Below are positions 27,178 through 38,431 of a stretch of 64,000 nt of DNA, piece by piece. The notes under the pieces were generated by a model. That model saw only the letters and a list, made by a program, of their open reading frames with translations. It was not told the DNA's origin and did not search any database. Within the stretch, counting starts at the first letter, position 1. Each line of letters starts with the position of its first letter. Made by a program: the position numbers and the translations under genes. The DNA is from Devosia psychrophila (lineage in GTDB: Bacteria; Pseudomonadota; Alphaproteobacteria; Rhizobiales; Devosiaceae): contig NZ_LAPV01000023.1 in assembly GCF_000971275.1 (NCBI RefSeq), positions 1-64,000 on the forward strand. The letters are read 5' to 3'.

Positions 27178-27410
27178 GATCGACTATCCCGTGTCATTGC
27201 GTTGCTTGTGAGCTTAGACTAGTCCGCGTGGCGATAACATGTCCCCTAGGGCCGCCCGCACAATGATCCACCCGCTAAAGTCGGGGAATTCCATGTGCGC
27301 AAGCGGCTCGCGCCCTTGCTAATTCCTTACGAAATTGTAAATGTCCAACCCCCGGCCTGCCGGGAGATTTGCTGCCACAGTGCAGCGCGTAGTGCCAGGA
27401 AAGATGCCGT

Positions 27411-28532
27411 ATGAAAGTCACGCTCGAACGCAATCATCTGCTCAAGTCGCTGAGCCATGTGCACCGGGTTGTGGAGCGGCGGAATACCTATCCAATTCTC
27501 GCCAACGTGCTGTTCAAGGCCGCTGATGACAAGGTTGAATTGCGCGCCACCGATCTCGATATCGAGGTCACCGAGAGCGTGCCGGCCATGGTTTCGACCC
27601 CCGGAACCACTACGGTTCCAGCCCATACGCTATATGAAATCGTGCGCAAGCTCAGCGACGGCGCCGAAGTGCGCCTCGAGACCGATGGCGGCGAGAACAT
27701 GGTTCTGACCTCCGGCCGTTCGCGTTTCAACCTCGCCTGCCTTTCGCCCGACAGCTTCCCCGATCTCAAGTCCGGCGCCTTCGGCCACGAGTTCACCATG
27801 CCTGCTTCGGCGCTGCGCGAGCTGATCGAGCGCACCCAGTTTGCCATCTCCAACGAAGAGACGCGCTACTACCTCAACGGCATCTATTTCCACACCGTGG
27901 ATATCACCGGCACGGGCACCGTGCTGCGCGCCGTGGCGACCGATGGTCACCGCATGGCCCGCGCCGAAATCGACGCGCCGGAAGGCGCCAAGGGCATGCC
28001 CGGCATCATCGTGCCGAAAAAGACCGTTGGCGAAGTCCAGAAGCTGCTCGATGGCGCCGATGGCGACGTCAGCGTCGAAGTCTCCGACACCAAGATCCGC
28101 TTCACCGTGGGCTCGGTCGTGCTGCTGAGTAAGCTGATCGAGGGCACCTTCCCCGATTACGATCGCGTGACGCCCAAGAACAACGACAAGCAGATGAATG
28201 TCGACCGCGCCAGCTTCGCCATCGCCGTTGATCGCGTCTCCACCATTGCCTCAGATCGCGGTGGCAAGGCCGTCAAGCTGCAGGCCAAGGATGGACTGCT
28301 CGAACTTTCGGTGACCAATCCGGACCACGGTACGGCCAGCGAAGAACTGGCGGTGGAATTTGACACCGACGGCTTCGAGATCGGCTTCAATGCCCGCTAC
28401 CTGCTCGATATCATCGGCCAGATCCGCAGCGAAAGCGCCGTCTTCATGTTCAACGACGCCGGCTCGCCCACGCTGGTGAAAGACGATGGCGAAACCCGCG
28501 CGCTGTACGTGCTGATGCCGATGCGTGTCTAG
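27411..28532 (+). CDS. dnaN: DNA polymerase III sliding clamp (beta subunit)
   Basis: Ring-shaped processivity clamp, 373 residues, three repeated domains: MKVTLERNHLLKSLSHVHRV at the start, NGIYFHTV at the beginning of domain 2, and FNARYLLDI with the terminal LYVLMPMRV that forms the client-binding pocket. AGGAAAG lies 8 bases before the ATG. Upstream, TTGCTA and an A-rich AAATGT at 17 bases may be the promoter (weak). Confidence 0.97.
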   Translation: MKVTLERNHLLKSLSHVHRVVERRNTYPILANVLFKAADDKVELRATDLDIEVTESVPAMVSTPGTTTVPAHTLYEIVRKLSDGAEVRLETDGGENMVLTSGRSRFNLACLSPDSFPDLKSGAFGHEFTMPASALRELIERTQFAISNEETRYYLNGIYFHTVDITGTGTVLRAVATDGHRMARAEIDAPEGAKGMPGIIVPKKTVGEVQKLLDGADGDVSVEVSDTKIRFTVGSVVLLSKLIEGTFPDYDRVTPKNNDKQMNVDRASFAIAVDRVSTIASDRGGKAVKLQAKDGLLELSVTNPDHGTASEELAVEFDTDGFEIGFNARYLLDIIGQIRSESAVFMFNDAGSPTLVKDDGETRALYVLMPMRV

Positions 28533-28649
28533 GCGACGTCCCGAAGGGGAAATCGTTCCAGTGGAGCAATTTAAGCCGACTAGGCCCGAAGAGCTAGGCT
28601 CGCAGGGCCCGGATGTGCCGCATATGCGATTTTCTGTCTCCTCTTTGGG

Positions 28650-28780
28650 AAGGCCCCCTCACCCGGCGCTGCGTGCCGACCTCTCCCCCCAAGGGAAAGG
28701 TGAAGAGGGCGTCGCGTTCGCCGTAGCATCACCTCTCCCCCAGGGGGAGAGGTCGCCCGTAGGGCGGCTGAGGGGGCCTT
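28650..28780. repeat. Intergenic palindromic repeat family D, full copy
   Basis: About 130 bp bounded by AAGGCCCCCTCACCCG and the inverted AGGGGGCCTT; within it CCTCTCCCC / GGGGAGAGG arms. A half copy lies near 44.5 kb. It fills the dnaN-recF gap and ends 20 bases before recF. Confidence 0.8.
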
Positions 28781-28799
28781 TCTCAGACGCCATGTTCAA

Positions 28800-29912
28800 A
28801 TGACCCGCCACCTCTCCCGACTGCGCCTCACCGCCTTCCGCAACTACACGGCGGCGGCGCTCGACCTGGATTCCCGCCATGTCGTGCTGACCGGCCCCAA
28901 TGGCGCCGGCAAGACCAACCTGCTCGAAGCCGTATCCGTGCTGTCGCCCGGCCGCGGCCTGCGTGGGGCGAGCTTTGACACACTGCAAAGCCAGGGCAGC
29001 GACCTGCCCTGGGCGGTGGCTGCAACGGTGGAAACCGACGATGGCCCCTCCGATATCGGCACTGGCGCTTCGCCCGATGGTGGCCGCCGCGTCCGCATCA
29101 ATGGTGCCAATGCACGCTCCATCGAGGCGATGAGCGACTATCTGCGCGTGCTCTGGCTGACGCCCAGCATGGATGGCCTGTTCTCCGGCCCGGCGGGCGA
29201 TCGGCGGCGCTTTCTCGACCGGCTGGTGACGACGCTGATCCCGTCCCACTCCGCCTCGGTCGGCGACTACGAAAAAGCCATGCGCCAGCGCAATCGCTTG
29301 CTCGAAGACAATGGCGACGCCGCCTGGCTCACTGCCATCGAGTCCCAGATGGCTGAGCTTGGCGCCTCGATCCACCTGGCACGCACCGATAGCCTGACCC
29401 ACCTGCAGGCGCTGATCGAACAGAGCCTCGATGACCAGAGCTTTCCGGCCGCCCATCTGGCGCTGACGCCGCTATTCGAGCAGGGGGAGGAACCAGCCTC
29501 CTCGGCGGCCCTCGAAGCCGCCCTCGCGACCCTCTGGCGCGCCTCGCGCGGGGTTGATCGGGCCGCAGGACGCACCATATCAGGTGCTCACCGCGTCGAC
29601 CTCGAAGTCACCTACGCCCAGAAGGCCATGCCGGCGGCACTAGGGTCGACAGGCGAACAAAAGGCCCTGCTGATCGGGCTCATTCTGGCCCACGCTCGCC
29701 TCGTCAAGCAGCGCAGCGGAATCACGCCGTTCCTGCTGCTCGACGAAATCGCCGCCCACCTTGATCCCGACCGCCGCCGCGCCCTGTTCCTGGCTTTGGA
29801 CGGGCTCGGCACACAGTGCTTCCTCACCGGCACCGACCGCGTGCTTTTCGAGGCCCTGGGTGAGCGGGCACAGATGATCACGGTCAGGGACGGCCGGGTC
29901 TATAACGACTGA
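28800..29912 (+). CDS. recF: DNA replication and repair protein RecF
   Basis: SMC-like ATPase that loads RecA at gaps with RecO and RecR. It has 370 residues. TGPNGAGKTNLLEA is Walker A (~32-45), RRRFLDRLV the family motif (~140), STGEQKALLIGL the ABC-type signature (~285) and FLLLDEIAAHLD Walker B (~312). The start ATG follows the repeat directly, with no strong ribosome site, so translation is probably weak, as usual for recF. Confidence 0.96.
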   Translation: MTRHLSRLRLTAFRNYTAAALDLDSRHVVLTGPNGAGKTNLLEAVSVLSPGRGLRGASFDTLQSQGSDLPWAVAATVETDDGPSDIGTGASPDGGRRVRINGANARSIEAMSDYLRVLWLTPSMDGLFSGPAGDRRRFLDRLVTTLIPSHSASVGDYEKAMRQRNRLLEDNGDAAWLTAIESQMAELGASIHLARTDSLTHLQALIEQSLDDQSFPAAHLALTPLFEQGEEPASSAALEAALATLWRASRGVDRAAGRTISGAHRVDLEVTYAQKAMPAALGSTGEQKALLIGLILAHARLVKQRSGITPFLLLDEIAAHLDPDRRRALFLALDGLGTQCFLTGTDRVLFEALGERAQMITVRDGRVYND

Positions 29913-29960
29913 GAGTTTGCCGTCTTCACTATTTATCCTTCCACCCACTTTCTTTTACCT

Positions 29961-30032
29961 AGGTCTTGACCCGAGGGTCATTTCCAGCCCGGCACAAAGC
30001 GGCGAATGGTGCTCGGATCAAGTCCGAGGAAG
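29961..30032. repeat. Family B repeat, degenerate two-unit copy
   Basis: GGTCTTGACCCGAGGGTCA on one side and CTCGGATCAAGTCCGAGG on the other, around a core containing GCCCGGCACAAAGCGGCG. More decayed than the copies at 34.8 and 44.4 kb. The remaining recF-gyrB spacer shows no gene. Confidence 0.65.
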
Positions 30033-30150
30033 GGGCGGTGGCTGGGGTAGTCGAGCAGATCATCCCGCAGGTGGCAGAAGGGGCAAGGAATCCCCGCCAA
30101 ACCGCCCTCAAAAGCCCATTTTGCTTGGGGATATACCCTCTATCCGCTAG

Positions 30151-32640
<2,490 letters not shown>

Positions 32641-32711
32641 AGTCGTGTGCATGTGCATATCCGTCGTTACCCAAATAATCGTGTAGGAACATTGCCGCTG
32701 AGCCTTCGTTG

Positions 32712-32738
32712 ATTGGTGCCCTGTCCGGGCGTACCAAT
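32712..32738. promoter_or_regulatory. Imperfect inverted repeat upstream of the hydrolase gene
   Basis: ATTGGTGCCC and GGGCGTACCAAT face each other across five bases, two bases before the AAGGAG ribosome site. It could be an operator or an mRNA hairpin. Confidence 0.45.
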
Positions 32739-32752
32739 TAAGGAGAGGCCTC

Positions 32753-33565
32753 GTGGCTTCCGAACTCATCAAGATTTTTACCGAAGACACCGGCGGCGAT
32801 GGCCGTCCCGTCATTCTGATCCATGGCTGGCCCCTATCGGGCGCAGCTTGGGAGAAACAGGTTCCCGCGCTCCAGCAAGCCGGTTATCGGGTCATCACCT
32901 ATGACCGCCGCGGCTTTGGCCAGTCCGACAAGCCAGCATCCGGCTATGAATACGACACACTGACCGCCGACCTGGCTGGCCTGATCGATGATCGCAACCT
33001 CTCCGATGTTACTCTCGTCGGCTTTTCCATGGGCGGCGGCGAAGTTGCCCGCTACATCGCAACCTATGGCGAGAGCAAGCTGCATTCGGTGGTCTTTGCC
33101 TCGGCAGTGCCGCCCTACCTGATCCAGACGCCTGACAATCCCGAAGGTCCTCTCACCAAGGCGAAGGCCGACGAGATGGAAAGCGGCTTGCGCGCCGACC
33201 GCGAAGCTTTCTTTGACCAGTTCACCAAGGACTTCTTTTCGGCCAAGGGCCAGCTCAAGTTGACCGAGCAGGAACGCCAGGACGCGCTCACAGTCTGCCT
33301 GCAGTCCGACCAGACGGCGGCTCTCGGTTGCATGAAGGCTTTCGCCACCACCGACTTCCGCAACGACCTGGCCAAGGTAACTGTACCGACGCTAGTGATC
33401 CACGGCGATTCTGACGGGATCGTGCCATTCGAAGGCTCTGGCAAGCGGACCCACGCCGCTATCGCCGGCAGCACGCTGGTCGTGGTGCCCGATGCCCCGC
33501 ATGGCGTCAATGTCAGCCATCCCGAAGTCTTCAATGCCGAGCTGTTGAAATTTCTGGCACGCTAG
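32753..33565 (+). CDS. Alpha/beta hydrolase, non-heme (cofactor-free) haloperoxidase-like
   Basis: A 270-residue serine-hydrolase fold. VILIHGWPLSGAAWEKQ holds the oxyanion loop, VGFSMGGGEVARY the nucleophile Ser (~93), IHGDSDGIVPF the Asp and DAPHGVNVSHPE the His. The sequence style is that of bacterial chloro- or bromoperoxidase-like esterases; true function is usually an esterase or perhydrolase. GTG start with a strong AAGGAG seven bases before. Monocistronic. Confidence 0.9.
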   Translation: MASELIKIFTEDTGGDGRPVILIHGWPLSGAAWEKQVPALQQAGYRVITYDRRGFGQSDKPASGYEYDTLTADLAGLIDDRNLSDVTLVGFSMGGGEVARYIATYGESKLHSVVFASAVPPYLIQTPDNPEGPLTKAKADEMESGLRADREAFFDQFTKDFFSAKGQLKLTEQERQDALTVCLQSDQTAALGCMKAFATTDFRNDLAKVTVPTLVIHGDSDGIVPFEGSGKRTHAAIAGSTLVVVPDAPHGVNVSHPEVFNAELLKFLAR

Positions 33566-33744
33566 CCATCACTCTCCACCAGACCTGCCAATGAGCCTGG
33601 CCATCCGGTCAGGCTCCTCTGACGTGGCGAGGTGATTGTTCGTCGATCCGGATCACTCCGTTCAGGCGCTGGCTTTCCAGCGCCCGAGGCCGATATAGGA
33701 AGGCAACAGGCGGTGACACTCATCGCGCCAACCGGACGGCTCCC

Positions 33745-34767
33745 ATGAAAAAGATCGGATTTCTTTCCTTCGGCCACTGGTCGCCCTCGGCCCAGTCGGG
33801 CACGCGCTCGGCCGGCGACGCGCTGCTGCAATCGATCGACCTGGCCGTGGCGGCCGAGGAACTGGGCGCCGACGGCGCCTATTTCCGGGTGCATCACTTT
33901 GCCCGCCAATTGGCCTCGCCCTTTCCGCTTTTGGCGGCTGCCGGTGCCAAGACCAAAAAAATTGAACTGGGCACCGCCGTCATCGACATGCGCTACGAAA
34001 ACCCGCTCTACATGGCCGAGGATGCCGGCGCGGCTGATCTGATCTCTGGGGGCCGCCTGCAGCTCGGCATCAGCCGCGGTTCTCCAGAGCAGGTCGTCGA
34101 TGGCTACCGCTATTTCGGCTATGCGCCGGCCGACGGCAAGACCGACGCCGACATGGCGCGTGACCAGACCGAGGTGTTCCTCGAAGTGCTCAAGGGCAAT
34201 GGCTTTGCCGAGCCCAGCCCGCGCCCGATGTTCCCCAATCCGCCCGGCAAGCTGCGACTGGAGCCCCATTCGCCCGGCCTGCGCGAGCGCATCTGGTGGG
34301 GAGCCGCCAGCGATGCCACGGCCATCTGGGCGGCAAAGCTCGGCATGAACCTGCAGAGCTCGACGCTGAAATTCGACGAGAGCGGCAAGCCGTTCCACAT
34401 CCAGCAGGCCGAGCAAATCCGCGCCTATCGGACTGCCTGGAAGCAAGCCGGCCACGCCCATGAGCCGCGCGTCTCCGTCAGCCGGTCGATCTTTGCCCTG
34501 GTCAACGACATGGACCGGGCCTATTTTGGCACCGGTCGCGCCGAGGAAGATCAGTTTGGATATATCGAACCTGAAAAGCGCGCCGTGTTCGGCCGCGGCT
34601 ACACCGCCGAGCCCGAAGCGCTGATCAAGATGCTGGCCGAAGACCAGGCCATCGCCGAGGCCGATACGCTGCTGCTCACCGTGCCAAACCAGCTGGGCGT
34701 CGAGTATAACGCCCATGTCATCGAAAGCATTTTAACGCTGGTGGCGCCGGCATTGAGCTGGCGCTAA
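33745..34767 (+). CDS. LLM-class flavin-dependent oxidoreductase
   Basis: Luciferase-like monooxygenase or dehydrogenase using FMN or F420, 340 residues. The TIM-barrel signatures are visible: AVAAEELGADGAYFRVHHF near residue 35, KTKKIELGTAVIDMRYENPLY (strand 4 region), LISGGRLQLGISRGSPEQ and RIWWGAASDATAIWAAKLG. Substrate and cofactor are not deducible. There is no strong ribosome site near the ATG. A long open frame on the opposite strand is a high-GC artefact. Confidence 0.9.
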   Translation: MKKIGFLSFGHWSPSAQSGTRSAGDALLQSIDLAVAAEELGADGAYFRVHHFARQLASPFPLLAAAGAKTKKIELGTAVIDMRYENPLYMAEDAGAADLISGGRLQLGISRGSPEQVVDGYRYFGYAPADGKTDADMARDQTEVFLEVLKGNGFAEPSPRPMFPNPPGKLRLEPHSPGLRERIWWGAASDATAIWAAKLGMNLQSSTLKFDESGKPFHIQQAEQIRAYRTAWKQAGHAHEPRVSVSRSIFALVNDMDRAYFGTGRAEEDQFGYIEPEKRAVFGRGYTAEPEALIKMLAEDQAIAEADTLLLTVPNQLGVEYNAHVIESILTLVAPALSWR

Positions 34768-34806
34768 TCGCCTCGGGATCGTTGAGCCCTCCCACCCTCA
34801 CTTTCT

Positions 34807-34880
34807 CCCTCGGGCTTGACCCCGAGGGCCACTCGTCGCTTGTGCCGTGGTGATAGTGACCCTCGGGTCAAGCCCGAGGG
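34807..34880. repeat. Family B repeat, two-unit copy
   Basis: CCCTCGGGCTTGACCCCGAGGG and CCCTCGGGTCAAGCCCGAGGG flank a 30-base core (CACTCGTCGCTTGTGCCG...). Convergent genes lie on either side. Confidence 0.88.
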
Positions 34881-34952
34881 AAAAGCCGGTGGTTGTTTGA
34901 AGCGCTGCGTTCCGCTTTGAAAGCCGCCGGGAGGCGCCGGAGACTCTCAACC

Positions 34953-35483
34953 TCAGCTCGGCAAGCTATACCTCGACGCCTCACACCCACTCGACCGCCA
35001 ATAGGCATCCACCGACGTAAACGCACCCGTCGCCGCCATTTGCGCCGTGGCGGCGAACGCCATCGCTCGGCATTCATCCGCTCCAGCCACCACATGCACC
35101 ATTTCATGCAGCATGGTCAGTTCGCGCAGCGCATCGGCCCCCGGCGTGAAGAACTGTAGGCACAGCACGAGCCGCACCGTGCCATTCTCGGGCGGTATCA
35201 CCACGAAGGCCGCAAAGCTGCTGCAAGAGCCGGTAGCCCCCTCGCGCCTCTCGATATCGAGCGTGATCGTGCCACCCCAGTAGGCCGAGTGAAACGGCTG
35301 CAGGCCCAGCGCATTGCGATAGGCGGCGACGTCCACGCCGAACTCGGTTTCGCCGAGCTCGGGCAGGGCTTTTTCGAACGTCTCGACCGCTGCATCGAGT
35401 GCCGCGTCAAGCGCACTGGCCGCATTGGCAGGGGTCGGAATGGCCAGCAGGAATATACAGATAGCAACAATACAGCGGATCAT
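34953..35483 (-). CDS. Secreted protein with an HExxH (HEMVH) motif
   Basis: A 176-residue protein from the ATG at 35483, with signal peptide MIRCIVAICIFLLAIPTPANA. The mature part has LTMLHEMVHVVAGADECRA near residue 125: an HExxH zinc-metalloprotease motif with a downstream Glu (DECRA), spaced like a short gluzincin or SprT-like site. Three further Cys could form disulfides. I do not recognise the family. It is divergent from the class A PBP, so an envelope role is plausible but unproven. Confidence 0.72.
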   Translation of the reverse strand: MIRCIVAICIFLLAIPTPANAASALDAALDAAVETFEKALPELGETEFGVDVAAYRNALGLQPFHSAYWGGTITLDIERREGATGSCSSFAAFVVIPPENGTVRLVLCLQFFTPGADALRELTMLHEMVHVVAGADECRAMAFAATAQMAATGAFTSVDAYWRSSGCEASRYSLPS

Positions 35484-35758
35484 CTGCGCAGATAACTCAG
35501 CTTTTGTGCCGGCAGCAAGGCAATCGTCTCGCTGTGACACCCCCGCAACACCGCGGTCCTGCTCGGAAAACCCCACATAAACCGGCCACAATTGACCCTG
35601 AGAAGAAGAGTGTGATCGCGCGGAAAGCGCCTCGGCAGGGATGCCGCGCCCGCGAGACGATCAGGATCAGCCTTAACCACTCGCTAACCTGTTGTTTCCC
35701 GACGCAGCGGAACAGCGTAGAAGCGGGCAAAAGGCACCAGTTTTCTAAGGTCTGCTTG

Positions 35759-38422
35759 ATGGATTTTCGCATTTCCGCCGATGATCGCGTAGGCAATCAG
35801 CCATCGAAGGGCCCCAAGCCCAAGGCACAGCCACGCGCCAAGGCCGGAGACCGGGTCGAGCCCAGCATGGGCAAGTCCATGGGCTTTTCCGTCGCCGGCG
35901 AGCGTTCGGGCGGCTCGGGCAACGGCGGCAAGCCACCGAAACCCCCGCGTCGCGGCAAAGCTCAGCCTGCCAAGAAGAAGCGCTCGCGTTCGGGCGGTTT
36001 CCTCATGGGCCTGCTCTGGTGGGGCTTTGTTGCCTGCATCTGGGGCGGCATAGCGGTCATCGGCGTGGTGGTCTACTACGGCGCGCAATTGCCGTCGGCC
36101 AACACCTGGGCCATTCCCGATCGCCCGCCCAATATCCGCATTCTCGCGGCCGATGGCAGCCTGATTTCCAATCGCGGCGCCACCGGCGGCGAGGCCATCA
36201 CCTATCGCGAACTGCCCTATTATGTGCCCGCGGCCATCATCGCCTCGGAAGACCGTCGCTTCATGAGCCATTTTGGCGTCGATCCGCTCGGCCTGATCTC
36301 GGTCGCCATCGAATCGGTGCAGGCGCGCGGCGTCACCCGTGGTGCGTCCACCATCACCCAGCAGGTCGCCAAGAACCTGTTCCTGACGCCCGACCAGACC
36401 CTCGGCCGCAAGGTGCAGGAAGCTATTCTGGCCGTCTGGCTGGAGCAGAATTACACCAAGGAAGAAATCCTCGAACTTTATATGAACCGCGTCTATTTTG
36501 GCGCCGGTGCGACGGGTATCGAGGCCGCTGCGCAGACTTATTTCGGCGTCTCGGCGCGTAATTTGTCGCTCGGCCAGGCCGCCATGCTGGCCGGCATCCT
36601 GCCCGCGCCGTCGGCCTATAATCCCAAGTCCAACCCGGAACGCGCCATCGAGCGCCAGCGCCTGTCGCTCAACGCCATGGCACGCGACGGCTTCATCACC
36701 CCGGAAGAAGCCGCGGCTGCCCAGATCGACCCGAGCCAGACCGTGCGAACCCGCGTCGCCGGCTCTGAATCCTACGTCGCCGACTGGGTCGAGTCGCTGA
36801 TGACCGCCTATATCGGCGATATCAAATCCGACGTGGTCGTGCAGACCACCATCGATTTCAAGATGCAGAAGGACGCCGAGTTCATCGTCAAGGAACTGGT
36901 GGCCTCCGAAGGCCCCAAGCGCGGCTTCAAGCAGGGCGCGCTGGTTGCAATGGATGTCGATGGCACCGTGCGCGCCATGGTTGGTGGCGTCGATTACCAG
37001 GCCAGCCAGTATAACCGCGCCGTCACAGCAAAGCGCCAGCCCGGCTCGACCTTCAAGCCCTTCGTTTATCTCGCCGCCATGGAAAAGGGCTACACGCCCG
37101 ACACTCTGGCCGAAGACGCCCAGTTCGAATATCAGGGCTGGAGCCCGCGCAATGCCTCGGGCAAATATGCCGGCACCGTGACGCTGCGCCAGGGGCTGGC
37201 CTATTCGCTCAATACCATCGCGGCGCGCCTCGCCATCGACGTCACCCCGCAGGCGGTGATCGACGTCGCGACCCGCATGGGCATTTCCTCCCCGCTTACC
37301 GCCGTGCCCTCGATCGCCCTTGGCACCCAGGAAGTGAATCTCCTCGAGCTGACCTCGGCCTATGCCCCCTTCGCCAATGGCGGCATGGGCGTCATTCCAA
37401 ACGTCGTCACCTCGATCCAGGCCAAGGATGGGACGCAGCTCTATCAGTCTTCCGATGCCGGTCCCGGTCGCGTCATCGCGCCCAATATCCTGGCCGAAAT
37501 GAACGACATGCTGGAAACCGCCGTCGAAGTCGGCACTGGCAAGGGCGCCAATCTCGGTGGTTGGGAATTTGGCGGAAAGACCGGTACCTCGCAGAACGCC
37601 CGCGACGCGCTCTTTGTCGGCTACACCTCGGCCATGGTCACAGGCGTCTGGCTCGGCAACGACAACGACACCAAGACCACCCTGTCGGGCGGCAATGTCC
37701 CTGCAGCGATCTGGTCGCAGTTCATGACCAAGGCGCATGAGGGCAAGACCATCGCCCCCATTCCGGGTGGCAATTATGACGGCCAGATCGTCGCCCAGCA
37801 GGTGGTCGATCCGGCCACCGGCCAGCCCGTGACCCAATATGTCGATCCCAACACCGGCGCACCGGTCCAGACCATGACAGACCTGGCAACGGGTCAGTTG
37901 ATGCAGCTTGATCCGGCCACCGGCCAGTATGTTCCGGCCACCGCCGTGTCGGCCAACCAGCCGATCCAGACCGGCCAGATGGTCGATCCGACCACCGGCA
38001 TGCCGGCCGGCGACCAGCAGATCGATCCCAGTACCGGCATGCCCATTGCCAATGGCGGCGGCATGCTGGTCGATGCCAATGGCAACCAGATCGATCCGAC
38101 CACCGGTCAGGTCGTTGGCCAGGTCGTCGGTGGCAATCAGGTGATCCAGCCGCAAGCGATCGATCCGGTTACCGGCTTTCCGTTGCAGGACCAGAACACC
38201 GGCGCTGGCCAGGCGCCGATCGACCCCAGCACCGGCCTGCCGATGATCCTCGTCGTCGATCCAGCTACTGGCCAGCAGGTCTGGGTGCCCAGCGCCCCGG
38301 CTCAGCAACAGCAGCCGCAGCAGATCCAGCCTCCCGCCGACCTCGGCCAGCCGGTCCCAATCCAGAACGAGCGCAGCCAGCGCACCCTGATGGACCTGAT
38401 CTTCGGCGGCGACCAGAACTAA
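35759..38422 (+). CDS. Class A penicillin-binding protein (PBP1a type) with DPxTG repeat tail
   Basis: Bifunctional peptidoglycan synthase, 887 residues from ATG 35759 (AAGG upstream; the frame continues upstream but without homology). A basic cytoplasmic tail of ~80 residues precedes one membrane helix (~83-107). GT51 glycosyltransferase: ASEDRRFMSHFGVD (~162) and GASTITQQVAKNLFL. Transpeptidase: SxxK as STFK (~430), SxN as SLN (~483) and KTG as KTGTS (~607). The last ~200 residues are a Pro/Gln-rich tail built from about ten (V/I)DPxTGxP units, unlike ordinary PBP1a. Confidence 0.95.
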   Translation: MDFRISADDRVGNQPSKGPKPKAQPRAKAGDRVEPSMGKSMGFSVAGERSGGSGNGGKPPKPPRRGKAQPAKKKRSRSGGFLMGLLWWGFVACIWGGIAVIGVVVYYGAQLPSANTWAIPDRPPNIRILAADGSLISNRGATGGEAITYRELPYYVPAAIIASEDRRFMSHFGVDPLGLISVAIESVQARGVTRGASTITQQVAKNLFLTPDQTLGRKVQEAILAVWLEQNYTKEEILELYMNRVYFGAGATGIEAAAQTYFGVSARNLSLGQAAMLAGILPAPSAYNPKSNPERAIERQRLSLNAMARDGFITPEEAAAAQIDPSQTVRTRVAGSESYVADWVESLMTAYIGDIKSDVVVQTTIDFKMQKDAEFIVKELVASEGPKRGFKQGALVAMDVDGTVRAMVGGVDYQASQYNRAVTAKRQPGSTFKPFVYLAAMEKGYTPDTLAEDAQFEYQGWSPRNASGKYAGTVTLRQGLAYSLNTIAARLAIDVTPQAVIDVATRMGISSPLTAVPSIALGTQEVNLLELTSAYAPFANGGMGVIPNVVTSIQAKDGTQLYQSSDAGPGRVIAPNILAEMNDMLETAVEVGTGKGANLGGWEFGGKTGTSQNARDALFVGYTSAMVTGVWLGNDNDTKTTLSGGNVPAAIWSQFMTKAHEGKTIAPIPGGNYDGQIVAQQVVDPATGQPVTQYVDPNTGAPVQTMTDLATGQLMQLDPATGQYVPATAVSANQPIQTGQMVDPTTGMPAGDQQIDPSTGMPIANGGGMLVDANGNQIDPTTGQVVGQVVGGNQVIQPQAIDPVTGFPLQDQNTGAGQAPIDPSTGLPMILVVDPATGQQVWVPSAPAQQQQPQQIQPPADLGQPVPIQNERSQRTLMDLIFGGDQN
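37795..38290 (+). repeat. In-frame repeat array encoding (V/I)DPxTG units
   Basis: The 3' part of the PBP gene repeats a degenerate GTCGATCCGACCACCGGC-type block. Protein units seen in order include VDPATGQPV, VDPNTGAPV, LDPATGQYV, VDPTTGMPA, IDPSTGMPI, IDPTTGQVV, IDPVTGFPL, IDPSTGLPM and VDPATGQQV, with 5-20 residue spacers. Confidence 0.88.
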
Positions 38423-38431
38423 GGGGCTGCG

